Shown piece by piece: positions 8,277 through 16,792 of a stretch of DNA of 64,000 nt (position 1 is the stretch's first letter; the number at the start of each line of letters is the position of its first letter). The stretch is from contig NZ_CP076134.1 in NCBI RefSeq assembly GCF_018736085.1, forward strand, positions 744,001 through 808,000, in the 5' to 3' direction. Made by a program: the position numbers and the translations under genes. Source of the stretch: Bradyrhizobium sediminis (lineage in GTDB: Bacteria; Pseudomonadota; Alphaproteobacteria; Rhizobiales; Xanthobacteraceae). The notes beneath the pieces are model-generated. The model did not search any database, had not been told where the DNA came from, and saw only the letters and a program-made list of their open reading frames with translations.

Positions 8277-8669
8277 CTAGTTCAACACCCGCTTGCTGTC
8301 GGGGCTGTCGAGCGAAAATGCCGGCACGTCGATCTCGAATTTCTCGCCGCTCTCGCTGACCATCTGGTAACGGCCGCTCATGAAGCCCGAGGCGGTCGGC
8401 AGCGGCACGCCGGAGGTGTATTCGAAGCGCTCGCCGGGCGCCAGCACCGGCTGTTCGCCGACCACGCCTTCGCCGCGGACTTCCTGCATGCGCCCCGCCG
8501 CGTCGGTGATGATCCAGTGCCGGGTCCGCAACTGCACGGTCTCTCCGCCGGTATTGGTGATGACGATGGTGTAGGACCAGAAATACTGACGGTTTTCGAC
8601 CGACGAGCGCTCGGGGAGGAAGTTCGGCTCGACGGTAACCTCGATCTGGCGGGTAACGGCGCGGTACAT
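8277..8669 (-). CDS. apaG: ApaG (Co2+/Mg2+ efflux-associated, FN3-like fold)
   Basis: The 130-residue product begins MYRAVTRQIEVTVEPNFLPE, the usual ApaG start. It contains FWSYTIVITNTGGETVQLRTRHWIITDA, the glycine-rich GEGVVGEQPVLAPGE loop and GFMSGRYQMV. ApaG proteins are small beta-sandwich domains that have been linked to divalent cation efflux, though their biochemical role is not settled. The frame is open upstream to 8783, but the ATG at 8669 fits the family start and length. It converges with the family A repeat and is divergent from the opgC cluster. Confidence 0.95.
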   Translation of the reverse strand: MYRAVTRQIEVTVEPNFLPERSSVENRQYFWSYTIVITNTGGETVQLRTRHWIITDAAGRMQEVRGEGVVGEQPVLAPGERFEYTSGVPLPTASGFMSGRYQMVSESGEKFEIDVPAFSLDSPDSKRVLN

Positions 8670-8907
8670 GCGAACAATCCAGAATCCTTGAGGCCCATCA
8701 TAGCGAAAAGTCCCGACGGAACCAACCGCCGGGCCGCTATGTCGGCAGCCATGCAATTGTAATTCCAATCGCGGTTTCAACAAAGTTCCGGCCTAAAGCG
8801 CACCCGTGCGCCCGACGGCTCTCGTATCTTGCTTGCAACTGGCGGGCCGGTACTATCTTTCGTGTCGGACGGGCGCTTAAAGTCCACGTCCCGAGACGGT
8901 GCCAGAG

Positions 8908-10149
8908 ATGTCCATTGCCGATCGAATTGCCGGATCACCGCTGGCGGGCGCCGCTGCAGCCGGCACGCGCGATGCGGCGCCGGCGATTGCCATCCCGTCC
9001 GGCGCAGAGCGGGAATTGCGGCTCGATCTGTTCCGCGGCATCGCGCTGTGGCTGATCTTCATCGACCACCTGCCGCCCAACGTCCTGACCTGGTTCACCA
9101 TCCGCAATTACGGATTCAGCGACGCCACCGAAATCTTCATCTTTATCTCCGGCTATACCGCGGCGTTCGTCTACGGCCGCGCCATGCTCGAGGCGGGCCC
9201 CGTGATCGCTACTGCGCGCATCATGCGGCGGGTCTGGCAGATCTACGTCGCGCATGTGTTCCTGTTCACGATCTTCCTCGCGGAAATTTCCTACGTCGCC
9301 ACCCGTTTCGAGAACCCGTTGTACGCGGAAGAAATGGGCATCATGGATTTCCTCAAGCAGCCGGACGTCACCATCATCCAGGCGCTGCTCTTGAGATTCC
9401 GTCCCGTCAACATGGACGTGCTGCCGCTCTATATCGTGCTGATGCTGTTCCTGCCGCTGATCCTGTGGCTGATGAAGTGGCGGGCCGACGTCACGCTGGC
9501 GCTGTCGGTCGCGCTCTATGCGGCGACCTGGCACTACGATCTCTATCTGTCGGCCTATCCGAACGGCTTCTGGGCCTTCAATCCGTTCGCCTGGCAGTTG
9601 TTGTTCGTGTTCGGCGCCTGGTGCGCGCTGGGCGGCGCCGGGCGAATGTCGCGGATTCTCTCGTCGCGGATCACGATGTGGATCTGTTTTGCCTACCTGC
9701 TCGCCGCGTTCCTGGTCACGCTGACCTGGTACGTGCCGCAGCTGCACCATCTGATGCCGAAGCTCATCGAGCAGTGGATGTATCCGATCAACAAGACCGA
9801 TCTGGACGTGCTGAGGTTCGCGCACTTTCTGGCGCTGGCGGCGATCACCGTGCGCTTCCTGCCGAAGGACTGGCCCGGACTGACGTCGCCATGGCTGCGG
9901 CCGCTGATCCTGTGCGGGCAGCATTCGCTCGAGATTTTCTGCCTCGGCGTGTTCCTCGCCTTCGCCGGGCATTTCGTTCTGGCTGAAATCTCCGGTGGAG
10001 CCGGGCTGCATTTCATCATCAGCGTCTCCGGAATCCTCATCATGTCCGGCATGGCGTGGATCATTTCATGGTACAAGCATTCTGCCGACAAGGGTGCATC
10101 GCGGAAAAAGGGCGCCGTCGGCAACGCCGATATGGCGGGAGGGGGTTGA
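8908..10149 (+). CDS. opgC: OpgC-domain membrane protein (glucan acyl-transfer type)
   Basis: This polytopic membrane protein of about 413 residues has around ten hydrophobic spans. Its N-terminal block RELRLDLFRGIALWLIFIDHLP is the OpgC/acyltransferase-3 signature with the conserved arginine and histidine. In Proteobacteria OpgC adds succinyl groups to osmoregulated periplasmic glucans. A GTG at 8899 is an alternative start. The stop overlaps the start of the next gene (TGATG), and a second SGNH-type gene follows, so three envelope genes are probably co-transcribed. The acyl donor and target here are inferred from the family. Confidence 0.85.
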   Translation: MSIADRIAGSPLAGAAAAGTRDAAPAIAIPSGAERELRLDLFRGIALWLIFIDHLPPNVLTWFTIRNYGFSDATEIFIFISGYTAAFVYGRAMLEAGPVIATARIMRRVWQIYVAHVFLFTIFLAEISYVATRFENPLYAEEMGIMDFLKQPDVTIIQALLLRFRPVNMDVLPLYIVLMLFLPLILWLMKWRADVTLALSVALYAATWHYDLYLSAYPNGFWAFNPFAWQLLFVFGAWCALGGAGRMSRILSSRITMWICFAYLLAAFLVTLTWYVPQLHHLMPKLIEQWMYPINKTDLDVLRFAHFLALAAITVRFLPKDWPGLTSPWLRPLILCGQHSLEIFCLGVFLAFAGHFVLAEISGGAGLHFIISVSGILIMSGMAWIISWYKHSADKGASRKKGAVGNADMAGGG

Positions 10150-10910
10150 TGAAGTCCAACCCGGTGACCATCCTGGGCCTGATCGTGTTTGCCGGCTTGC
10201 TGGCCGCGGCTCCCGCGCGTGCCGAGGATGCCCCGGCCCCGGCGAATTGCGAGGTTCCGGCCTATCTGCTCACCACCGAGAGTCCGCTGTCCAAGGTCGA
10301 GGACGCCATCAACCACCGCAAGCTGGAAATTCTGGTGGTGGGCAGCCGGTCGTCGACCATCAATGCATCCGAGGCCAGCGCCTATCCCGGCCGGCTGCAG
10401 GCGATGCTGCAGGAGCGGCTGCCGAAAGTCGCGGTCAGCGTCTCCGTAGAACTACAGATCAAGAAGACCGCCGAAGAAGTTGCCAGCGGTCTCGGTAAGC
10501 TGGCGGAAGCAAAAAAGCCTGCTTTGGTGATCTGGCAGACCGGCACCTACGATGCTATGCGATCCATCGATCCCGATGATTTTCGCAGCGCCGTCGGAGA
10601 GGGCGTTGCTGCGCTGCAAAATGCCGGGGCCGACGTGGTCCTGATGAATTTGCAATACAGCCCGCGCACCGAGACGATGATTTCCACGCCGCCGTACCTA
10701 GATAATATGCGTGTGGTGGCACAGGAGCATAACGTTCCGCTGTTCGACCGCTTCGCCATCATGCATCACTGGAGCGACTCCGGGGATTTCGACCTGTTCA
10801 GCACGTCGCATGGTCTCGACCTTGCCAAGCGCGTGCACGATTGCCTCGGCCGCGCGCTGTCGAAATTCGTGATCGAGGCGGCGCATGTGAGCCCGGCGCA
10901 GCAGAATTGA
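10149..10910 (+). CDS. exported SGNH-hydrolase-like protein, first of a tandem pair
   Basis: The 253-residue product begins with a signal peptide, MKSNPVTILGLIVFAGLLAA, cleaved near APARA-ED. The mature part resembles the SGNH fold: VVGSRSSTINASEASAYPG sits where block I with the catalytic serine belongs, VIWQTGTYDAM fits the GxND region, and a C-terminal SHGLDLAKRVHDCL replaces the usual DxxH block. The canonical GDS and DxxH motifs are degraded, so activity is uncertain. It overlaps the opgC stop and resembles the next gene, which suggests a duplication. A role in modifying a periplasmic glycan is inference. Confidence 0.7.
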   Translation: MKSNPVTILGLIVFAGLLAAAPARAEDAPAPANCEVPAYLLTTESPLSKVEDAINHRKLEILVVGSRSSTINASEASAYPGRLQAMLQERLPKVAVSVSVELQIKKTAEEVASGLGKLAEAKKPALVIWQTGTYDAMRSIDPDDFRSAVGEGVAALQNAGADVVLMNLQYSPRTETMISTPPYLDNMRVVAQEHNVPLFDRFAIMHHWSDSGDFDLFSTSHGLDLAKRVHDCLGRALSKFVIEAAHVSPAQQN

Positions 10911-10923
10911 GGATCCAGCGTTA

Positions 10924-11874
10924 ATGACGTCAATGAGTTGCTACCGCCCTTTTTGCCGAATGGCATTTCTGGCCGCGCCCGCCGTGGCGGCGCTCGTACT
11001 GCTGGCACCTGGCTCGATGGCGCCCGCGCGGGCGCAAGCCGCCCAGGCTGCCCATCCAGATCCTGCCAAACCGCCGCAGCAAAAGGGCCTCACTTCCAAG
11101 GCGATCGACAAGGTCAAGGAAGTCGCGAAATCGGCCAGCGATATCTTCAACCGCGTTCCCTGCCTGCCGCCGAAGGGCGGCGCCAGAAAGATGGGCTCGC
11201 TGCCGCATGTCGCGGGCAAGCTCGCCGCCGGGGAGCCGGTGGTGATCATCGCGTTCGGCTCGTCCTCGACCTCCGGCTACGGCTCGACCTCGCCCGAATT
11301 CACCTATCCCAACCGGCTGGCGGCGCAGTTGCGCCGGCAATATCCGACCGCCGATATCACCGTGATCAATCGCGGCCAGGGCGGCGAAGACGCGCCCGAA
11401 ATGATGAAGCGGCTGCAGACCGCGGTGCTCGACATGAAGCCGGACCTGGTGATCTGGCAGGTCGGCACCAACGCGGTGCTGCGTAATCTCGATCCTACCG
11501 AGACCATCAAGCTGGTCGAGGAAGGCGTCGCGCGGATTCAGGCCGCCGGCGCCGATCTGGTGCTGGTCGATCCGCAATATTCGCCGGCGGTCAACGAGCG
11601 CGCGGAAAGCGCAGGCAAGATGATCAAGCTGCTCAACGGGGTGGCCGAGCTGCGTCACGTCGGCATCTTCCCGCGTTTCGAGGTGATGCGCGACTGGCAC
11701 GAAAAGCAGTCGATCCCGATGGACAATTTCGTCATCGCCGACGGCCTGCATATGAGCGACTGGGGCTACGCCTGCTTCGCGCAACTGCTCGGCGACGACA
11801 TCATCAAGTCGGTCGGCCAGATCAAGCTCGGCGTCAACGTGCCGTCCAACGTGCAGACCTACCGGCCGATGTGA
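10924..11874 (+). CDS. exported SGNH/GDSL-type hydrolase, second of a tandem pair
   Basis: The 316-residue product has a signal peptide ending near APARAQA and then an SGNH core. Block I is VVIIAFGSSSTSGYG with the likely serine nucleophile, block II is INRGQGGEDAPEMM, block III is VIWQVGTNAV, and block V is IADGLHMSDWGYACFAQLL with the D/H pair. These motifs are complete, unlike those of the preceding paralogue. It starts 13 bp after that gene and probably belongs to the opgC operon. A periplasmic acyl-ester hydrolase or transferase acting on glucans is plausible but not shown. Confidence 0.8.
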   Translation: MTSMSCYRPFCRMAFLAAPAVAALVLLAPGSMAPARAQAAQAAHPDPAKPPQQKGLTSKAIDKVKEVAKSASDIFNRVPCLPPKGGARKMGSLPHVAGKLAAGEPVVIIAFGSSSTSGYGSTSPEFTYPNRLAAQLRRQYPTADITVINRGQGGEDAPEMMKRLQTAVLDMKPDLVIWQVGTNAVLRNLDPTETIKLVEEGVARIQAAGADLVLVDPQYSPAVNERAESAGKMIKLLNGVAELRHVGIFPRFEVMRDWHEKQSIPMDNFVIADGLHMSDWGYACFAQLLGDDIIKSVGQIKLGVNVPSNVQTYRPM

Positions 11875-11879
11875 GGGAG

Positions 11880-11957
11880 TGGGCGAATAGGGAGTAGCGA
11901 ATAGCGAATAGGGTGGTTATTTTTCTACTCGCCATTCGCTACTCGCTACTCGCCCCC
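11880..11957. repeat. inverted repeat between convergent genes
   Basis: GGCGAATAGGGAGTAGCGAA and a mirrored arm of TACTCGC / ATTCGC units flank GGTTATTTTT. The arms consist of short tandem GCGAATAG-like units. It lies between the second SGNH gene and metZ, which converge, and the fold could terminate both transcripts. Confidence 0.6.
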
Positions 11958-11958
11958 T

Positions 11959-13152
11959 TCACGCCATCTCCAGCGCGGCCACAAGATCCTCGATCAGGTC
12001 GTCGCGGTGTTCGAGCCCGGCCGAGAAACGAATGAAGCCTTCGCTGATCCCGAGTTCGGCGCGCGCCTCCGGCGTCAGTCGCTGATGCGTGGTGGTCGCG
12101 GGATGGGTGACGAGACTCTTGGCGTCGCCGAGATTGTTGGAGATCCGCGAGATCTTCAGCGCGTTGAGCGTGCGGAACGCCGCCGCCTTGCCGCCATTGA
12201 CCTCGAAGCCGACCAGCGTCGATCCGGCGCGCATCTGCTTCTTCACCAAGGCGGCCTGCGGATGATCGGACCGGCCGGGATAGATCAGCCGCGAGATCTT
12301 CGGATGCTGCGCCAGCACATCGGCGATCGCCGATGCGGTTTCGGTCTGGGCGCGGACGCGGACCGCCAGCGTCTCCAGTCCCTTCAGCAGTACCCAGGCG
12401 TTGAACGGCGACATCGACGGGCCGGTCTGGCGCATGAAGTTGTGGATGTGCTCGGCAATGAACGCTTCCGACGACAGGATGATGCCGCCGAGGCAGCGGC
12501 CCTGGCCGTCGATGTGCTTGGTCGCGGAATAGACCACGACGTCGGCGCCGAGGGAGAGCGGGCTCTGCCAGATCGGCGTCGCAAACACATTGTCGACGAT
12601 CAGCCGCGCCCCGCCCTGATGGGCGATCTCGGCAATCTCCGAGATGTCGAGCACGTCGAGCGTCGGATTGGTCGGGCTCTCCAGGAAGCAGGTCCTGGTG
12701 TTCGGCCGCATCGCCTTTTTCCACTGGTCGAGATCGAGGCCGTCGACCAGCGTGGACGAAATGCCGTAGCGCGGCAGCAGGTCTTCCACCACATAGCGGC
12801 AGGAACCGAACATCGCCTTCGCCGCCACCACGTGGTCGCCGGCCTTCAGCGGCGCGAGGATGGCCGTGGTCACCGCGGCCATGCCGGTGGCGGTGGCGCG
12901 CGCGGCTTCGGCGCCCTCGAGCTCGATCATGCGGCGCTCGAACATCGAGATGTTGGGGTTGGAAAAGCGCGAATACAGAAAGCCGGGATCCTCGCCCTTG
13001 AACCGCGCCTCGCATTGTTCGGCGCTGTCGTAGATGAAACCCTGGGTCAGGAATAGCGCTTCCGACGTTTCGCCGAATTGCGAGCGCAGGGCGCCGGAAT
13101 GCACCAGCCGGGTTTCGGGGCGGTAGCGGGCGGTGGATTTAGTCTCAGACAT
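11959..13152 (-). CDS. metZ: O-succinylhomoserine sulfhydrylase
   Basis: The 397-residue Cys/Met-metabolism PLP enzyme has the cofactor motif YSATKHIDGQGR (lysine about 212), SRFSNPNISMFERRM and ATATGMAAVTTAIL. MetZ makes homocysteine directly from O-succinylhomoserine and sulfide in methionine synthesis. The frame is open to 13227, but the ATG at 13152 follows GGAGGT at the right distance and gives MSETKSTARYRPETRLVHSG, a typical start. A SAM-II riboswitch precedes it, which independently supports a methionine role. Cystathionine gamma-synthase is the main alternative; the MetZ call follows sequence style and the alphaproteobacterial context. Confidence 0.9.
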   Translation of the reverse strand: MSETKSTARYRPETRLVHSGALRSQFGETSEALFLTQGFIYDSAEQCEARFKGEDPGFLYSRFSNPNISMFERRMIELEGAEAARATATGMAAVTTAILAPLKAGDHVVAAKAMFGSCRYVVEDLLPRYGISSTLVDGLDLDQWKKAMRPNTRTCFLESPTNPTLDVLDISEIAEIAHQGGARLIVDNVFATPIWQSPLSLGADVVVYSATKHIDGQGRCLGGIILSSEAFIAEHIHNFMRQTGPSMSPFNAWVLLKGLETLAVRVRAQTETASAIADVLAQHPKISRLIYPGRSDHPQAALVKKQMRAGSTLVGFEVNGGKAAAFRTLNALKISRISNNLGDAKSLVTHPATTTHQRLTPEARAELGISEGFIRFSAGLEHRDDLIEDLVAALEMA

Positions 13153-13188
13153 GTGACCTCCATCGTGACCACCCATGAAAATGGTCAC

Positions 13189-13221
13189 AAAAAACCGGCC
13201 TGGAAAAATTCCACAGGCCGG
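13189..13221 (-). terminator. intrinsic terminator in the metZ leader
   Basis: On the minus strand CCGGCC and TGGAA pair with TTCCA and GGCCGG around a short T loop, followed by six T residues. It lies between the SAM-II aptamer and the metZ start. Its upstream CCGGCC strand also pairs within the alternative hairpin at 13213-13243, so the two folds exclude each other. Confidence 0.7.
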
Positions 13222-13243
13222 GATCACACTGTCCCCGGCCTGT
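13213..13243 (-). promoter_or_regulatory. antiterminator-type hairpin of the metZ riboswitch
   Basis: ACAGGCCGGG (13213-13222) and CCCGGCCTGT (13234-13243) form a perfect 10-bp stem with an 11-base loop. It shares bases with the terminator at 13189-13221 and abuts the 3' end of the aptamer. This layout fits a switch between two folds. Which fold SAM favours cannot be read from sequence alone. Confidence 0.55.
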
Positions 13244-13294
13244 TTAGCGACTTATTTAACGTGGCTGCAAGCCGGCCGGCTCAAATCACCACGG
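13243..13294 (-). ncRNA. SAM-II riboswitch aptamer upstream of metZ
   Basis: Read on the minus strand this matches the SAM-II consensus from end to end: CGTGGTGATTTG, a CCGGCCGGCTTGCA segment, GCCACG pairing back to CGTGG, and the conserved TTAAATAAGTCGCTAAA. The H-type pseudoknot binds S-adenosylmethionine and is common upstream of methionine genes in Alphaproteobacteria. The aptamer lies about 90 bp before the metZ ATG. Confidence 0.93.
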
Positions 13295-13415
13295 GATAAG
13301 TCATGCTGATATTCGCTTGCGCCCTTTCAGTCAAGGCGGCCATCGGATAACCGGTAAAAGTCCGTATTTTCAGCGTCTGGATGGCGGAAGCCCGGCCATC
13401 CTGAGGACCCCACTC

Positions 13416-14522
13416 GTGACCTTCACGCTTCCGCCCGACGCCAATGGCATTCTGCCCGACCGCATGATTGCGGCGATGGCCGATGCCGGCCTGATCCTGC
13501 CGGCCTATCCCTTTGTCGAAAGCCAGATCCAGCCGGCGAGCCTCGATCTGCGGCTCGGCGATGTCGCCTACCGGGTGCGCGCGAGCTTCCTGCCGGGGCC
13601 GGGCGCCACGGTGGCCGAGCGCATCGATGAGTTGAAACTGCACGAAATCGATCTCACCGACGGGGCCGTGCTGGAGACCAACTGCGTCTACATCGTGCCG
13701 CTTTTGGAGAGCCTGGCGCTGCCGCCGGAAATCGTCGCCGCCGCCAATCCGAAAAGCTCGACCGGACGGCTCGACGTGTTCACCCGCGTGATCGCGGACG
13801 GCACCCGGCGCTTCGACATGATCGGCGCCGGCTATCACGGCCCGCTTTATGCCGAGATCAGCCCGAAGACATTTCCGGTGCTGCTGCGCGAGGGATCGCG
13901 GCTGAGCCAGGTCCGCTTCCGCACCGGCGACGCCGTCCTCAATGCCGATGAACTCGAGGCGCTGCATGACGCGGAGCGGCTGGTCGACGTCGACGACGCC
14001 GATCTCGTCAATGGCGTGGCGCTGAGCGTCGACCTTTCAGGCGAGAACGCCAACGGTTTCGTCGGCTACCGCGCCAAGCGTCATACCGGCGTGGTCGATA
14101 TCGACCGCCGCGGCGGCTATGCGGTCGGTGAGTTCTGGGAGCCGATCGCGGCGCGGCCCGACGGCAGCCTCATTCTCGATCCCGGCGAGTTCTACATCCT
14201 GGCGTCGAAAGAGGCGGTGCAGGTGCCGCCGGATTATGCCGCCGAAATGGTGCCGTTCGATCCCCTGGTCGGCGAATTCCGCGTCCATTATGCCGGCTTC
14301 TTCGATCCCGGCTTCGGCTATGCCGGCGCCGGCGGGCAGGGCTCGCGCGCGGTGCTGGAAGTGCGCTCGCGCGAGGTGCCTTTCATTCTCGAGCACGGCC
14401 AGATCGTCGGCCGGCTGGTCTACGAGAAAATGCTGGCCCGGCCCGACGCCATGTACGGCCAGCGCATCGGCTCGAACTATCAGGCCCAGGGCCTGAAGCT
14501 GTCGAAGCATTTTCGCGCATAG
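13416..14522 (+). CDS. dcd: two-domain dCTP deaminase family protein
   Basis: The 368-residue product has two DCD/dUTPase-like halves. The first carries IQPASLDLRLGD and the motif NPKSSTGRLDVFTRV (SSTGRL about residues 114-119), then FDMIGAGYHGPLYAEIS. The second, weaker half ends VPFILEHGQIVGRLVYEKM. dCTP deaminase supplies dUTP for thymidylate synthesis. The length is nearly twice that of the single-domain enterobacterial enzyme and fits the alphaproteobacterial long family. The frame is open upstream, but the GTG at 13416 gives a family-like VTFTLPPDANGILPD start. It is divergent from metZ. Confidence 0.85.
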   Translation: MTFTLPPDANGILPDRMIAAMADAGLILPAYPFVESQIQPASLDLRLGDVAYRVRASFLPGPGATVAERIDELKLHEIDLTDGAVLETNCVYIVPLLESLALPPEIVAAANPKSSTGRLDVFTRVIADGTRRFDMIGAGYHGPLYAEISPKTFPVLLREGSRLSQVRFRTGDAVLNADELEALHDAERLVDVDDADLVNGVALSVDLSGENANGFVGYRAKRHTGVVDIDRRGGYAVGEFWEPIAARPDGSLILDPGEFYILASKEAVQVPPDYAAEMVPFDPLVGEFRVHYAGFFDPGFGYAGAGGQGSRAVLEVRSREVPFILEHGQIVGRLVYEKMLARPDAMYGQRIGSNYQAQGLKLSKHFRA

Positions 14523-14573
14523 GCCTAAAGCGGCTCGCTCGTCGGTGCGGAGAGTAACTGCAATCTCTTAAAA

Positions 14574-14587
14574 TTGATTCAGATCGT
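14574..14587 (+). promoter_or_regulatory. FNR/FixK-like site upstream of the PHA synthase
   Basis: TTGATTCAGATCGT resembles the TTGA-N6-TCAA box bound by FNR/FixK2 regulators, with mismatches in the right half-site. It lies 116 bp before the synthase ATG. The same site with the same flank (GCCGAAAGCG) occurs at 16700-16713 before the VIT gene. Confidence 0.5.
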
Positions 14588-14702
14588 TGCCGAAAGCGCT
14601 TCGGTCCGGAAAGCTATCGAGTGGTAATATGCGCCCGCCAGAAGGTTTGATGCCGCCGGATGAATGGACGCCCACCCACAGGTTTGAGAAAGGCTCATAT
14701 CC

Positions 14703-16505
14703 ATGAAGAGAGTGGCAAGCCCGGCGGCAAAGATGAATCTGGTCCCGGCGGTATCGTTGCCGCCGGTCGAGGAAAGCGTCGGCAGCGAAGCCTTCCGCGC
14801 GATCGACCGGATGCGCGAAGCCCTTACCGCCCAGGCGACGGGAGGGCTTTCGCCGGCCTCGCTGGCTCTTGCCTACTTCGATTGGTTCATTCATCTCGCG
14901 TCGGCTCCCGGAAAACGCCTGGAACTGATCGACAAGGCGTCACGGAAAGCGGGTCGTCTGCTGGCTCATTGCGCAGCGGCAGCGCGCAATCCCGATACGC
15001 CGCCGTGCATCGAACCGTTGCCGGGCGATTACCGGTTCAGCGCCGAGGAATGGCGCAAACAGCCGTACAATTTCCTGGCCCAAGCCTTCCTGCTCAATCA
15101 GCAATGGTGGCACAACGTCACCCGCGAAGTGCCCGGCGTCACGCCGCATCATGAAGACGTGGTGTCTTTCGCCGCGCGTCAGTTCCTTGACATGTTCTCG
15201 CCATCGAACTTCCCGTTCACCAACCCCGAAGTGATGGAGAGGACCATCGAGACCGGCGGGGCCAATTTCGTCCGGGGATTCCAGAACTGGGTGGAGGATG
15301 TCAGTCGGCTCGTCTCCAGGCAGCCCCCGGTCGGCACCGAGAATTTCCAGGCTGGCAGAAACGTTGCCGTCACGCCGGGAAAGGTCGTTTACCGGAACCA
15401 CCTGATCGAACTGATTCAATATGCGCCATCGACGGAGACGGTGATGGCCGAACCGGTGCTGATCGTGCCGGCCTGGATCATGAAATACTATATCCTCGAC
15501 CTGTCGCCGCAGAATTCGCTCGTCCGCTACCTGGTCGGACAGGGCCACACCGTGTTCTGCATCTCCTGGCGCAATCCAGGCGCCGAAGATCGCGATCTCA
15601 CCATGGACGATTACCGGCACAGCGGCGTCATGGCAGCGCTGGCGGCCGTCAGCGCCACCGTTCCCGGACGCAAGATCCATGCGGCCGGGTATTGCCTCGG
15701 CGGAACGCTGCTGTCGATCACCGCCGCCGCTATGGCGCGCGCCGGCGACGACCGCCTGGCGACGGTTACGCTGTTCGCAGCCCAGATCGACTTCACCGAG
15801 CCCGGCGAACTCGCCCTCTTCATCGACCACAGCCAGATGCATTTTCTGGAGAGCCTGATGTGGAACAAGGGCTACCTCTCCGCCGATCAGATGGCGGGCT
15901 CCTTCGAGCTTCTGCGCACCAACGACCTGATCTGGTCGCGGCTCGTGCACGACTATCTGATGGGCGAGCGGACGCCGATGACCGATCTGATGGCGTGGAA
16001 CGCGGACTCCACCCGCATGCCTTACAAGATGCATGCGGAGTATCTGCAACGGCTCTATCTCGACAACGAACTCGCGGCCGGCAACCTCATGGTCGACGGA
16101 CACGCGGCAGCGCTCCAGAACATCCGCGCACCGATGTTCGTCGTCGGAACCGAACGCGACCATGTGGCGCCATGGCGGTCCGTCTACAAGATCCACTATC
16201 ACACCGACACCGACGTCACCTTCGTGCTCACGAGCGGCGGGCACAACGCCGGCATCGTCAGTGAGCCCGGCCATCCGCACCGGCATTTCCGTATCGCCTT
16301 GCGGCGTGCCGCCGATATTTGTCTCGACCCCGACGAATGGGCTGTCGCGGCGCTATCGAAAGAGGGGTCTTGGTGGGAGGACTGGGCCAATTGGCTCGCC
16401 GGCCATTCCGCGCCGGAACGCGTGCCGCCGCCTGCCATGGGAGCCGCCGGGAAAGGCTTTGTACCGATCGCGGACGCGCCAGGCACCTACGTCTTCCAGC
16501 GGTGA
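14703..16505 (+). CDS. phaC: polyhydroxyalkanoate synthase (class I type)
   Basis: The 600-residue length matches class I PHA synthases. The N-terminal region has EEWRKQPYNFLAQAFLLNQQWW, typical of the PhaC N-domain. The alpha/beta-hydrolase domain holds the modified lipase box GYCLGG with the catalytic cysteine C331, and probable partners D486 (GTERDHVAP) and H514 (SGGHNAGIV). PhaC polymerises hydroxyacyl-CoA into carbon-storage granules. No phaA, phaB or phasin gene is adjacent, so this may be an accessory synthase. A FixK-like site upstream suggests low-oxygen control. Substrate chain length cannot be read. Confidence 0.93.
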   Translation: MKRVASPAAKMNLVPAVSLPPVEESVGSEAFRAIDRMREALTAQATGGLSPASLALAYFDWFIHLASAPGKRLELIDKASRKAGRLLAHCAAAARNPDTPPCIEPLPGDYRFSAEEWRKQPYNFLAQAFLLNQQWWHNVTREVPGVTPHHEDVVSFAARQFLDMFSPSNFPFTNPEVMERTIETGGANFVRGFQNWVEDVSRLVSRQPPVGTENFQAGRNVAVTPGKVVYRNHLIELIQYAPSTETVMAEPVLIVPAWIMKYYILDLSPQNSLVRYLVGQGHTVFCISWRNPGAEDRDLTMDDYRHSGVMAALAAVSATVPGRKIHAAGYCLGGTLLSITAAAMARAGDDRLATVTLFAAQIDFTEPGELALFIDHSQMHFLESLMWNKGYLSADQMAGSFELLRTNDLIWSRLVHDYLMGERTPMTDLMAWNADSTRMPYKMHAEYLQRLYLDNELAAGNLMVDGHAAALQNIRAPMFVVGTERDHVAPWRSVYKIHYHTDTDVTFVLTSGGHNAGIVSEPGHPHRHFRIALRRAADICLDPDEWAVAALSKEGSWWEDWANWLAGHSAPERVPPPAMGAAGKGFVPIADAPGTYVFQR

Positions 16506-16699
16506 ACGGCGGCTGATGCCATTCGAAGCCACGCGGTATTCCCCGTTATGAGGAATACTTCTTCGCGATGAGAGGCGGGGCGCCTATCGCATCAGCAGGG
16601 CGCCGGCCCGGGCCGCGATCAGGCGCTATGCGAAGGACCGGCTTCCGCTGCTCCAGGCAAGAACGATCTTTCTGATGGTGTGACTGTAATCCTCTGATA

Positions 16700-16713
16700 T
16701 TGATTCAGATCAT
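16700..16713 (+). promoter_or_regulatory. FNR/FixK-like site upstream of the VIT-family gene
   Basis: TTGATTCAGATCAT matches an FNR-type palindrome (TTGAT-N4-ATCAA) except at the last two bases. It lies 79 bp before the start codon. The same core plus flank is found at 14574, before the PHA synthase gene. Confidence 0.5.
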
Positions 16714-16792
16714 CGCCGAAAGCGTGCCCCTTTGGGAAGCTGTTCAAACTAACGGGTGTGCGCGAGCGAACGCCGCCGCAGAAAGTTTGAAA

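Noticed and set aside
12007..13056. 349-codon open frame on the plus strand
   Set aside because: Fully antisense to metZ, which has all PLP-enzyme motifs. High GC makes such shadow frames common.
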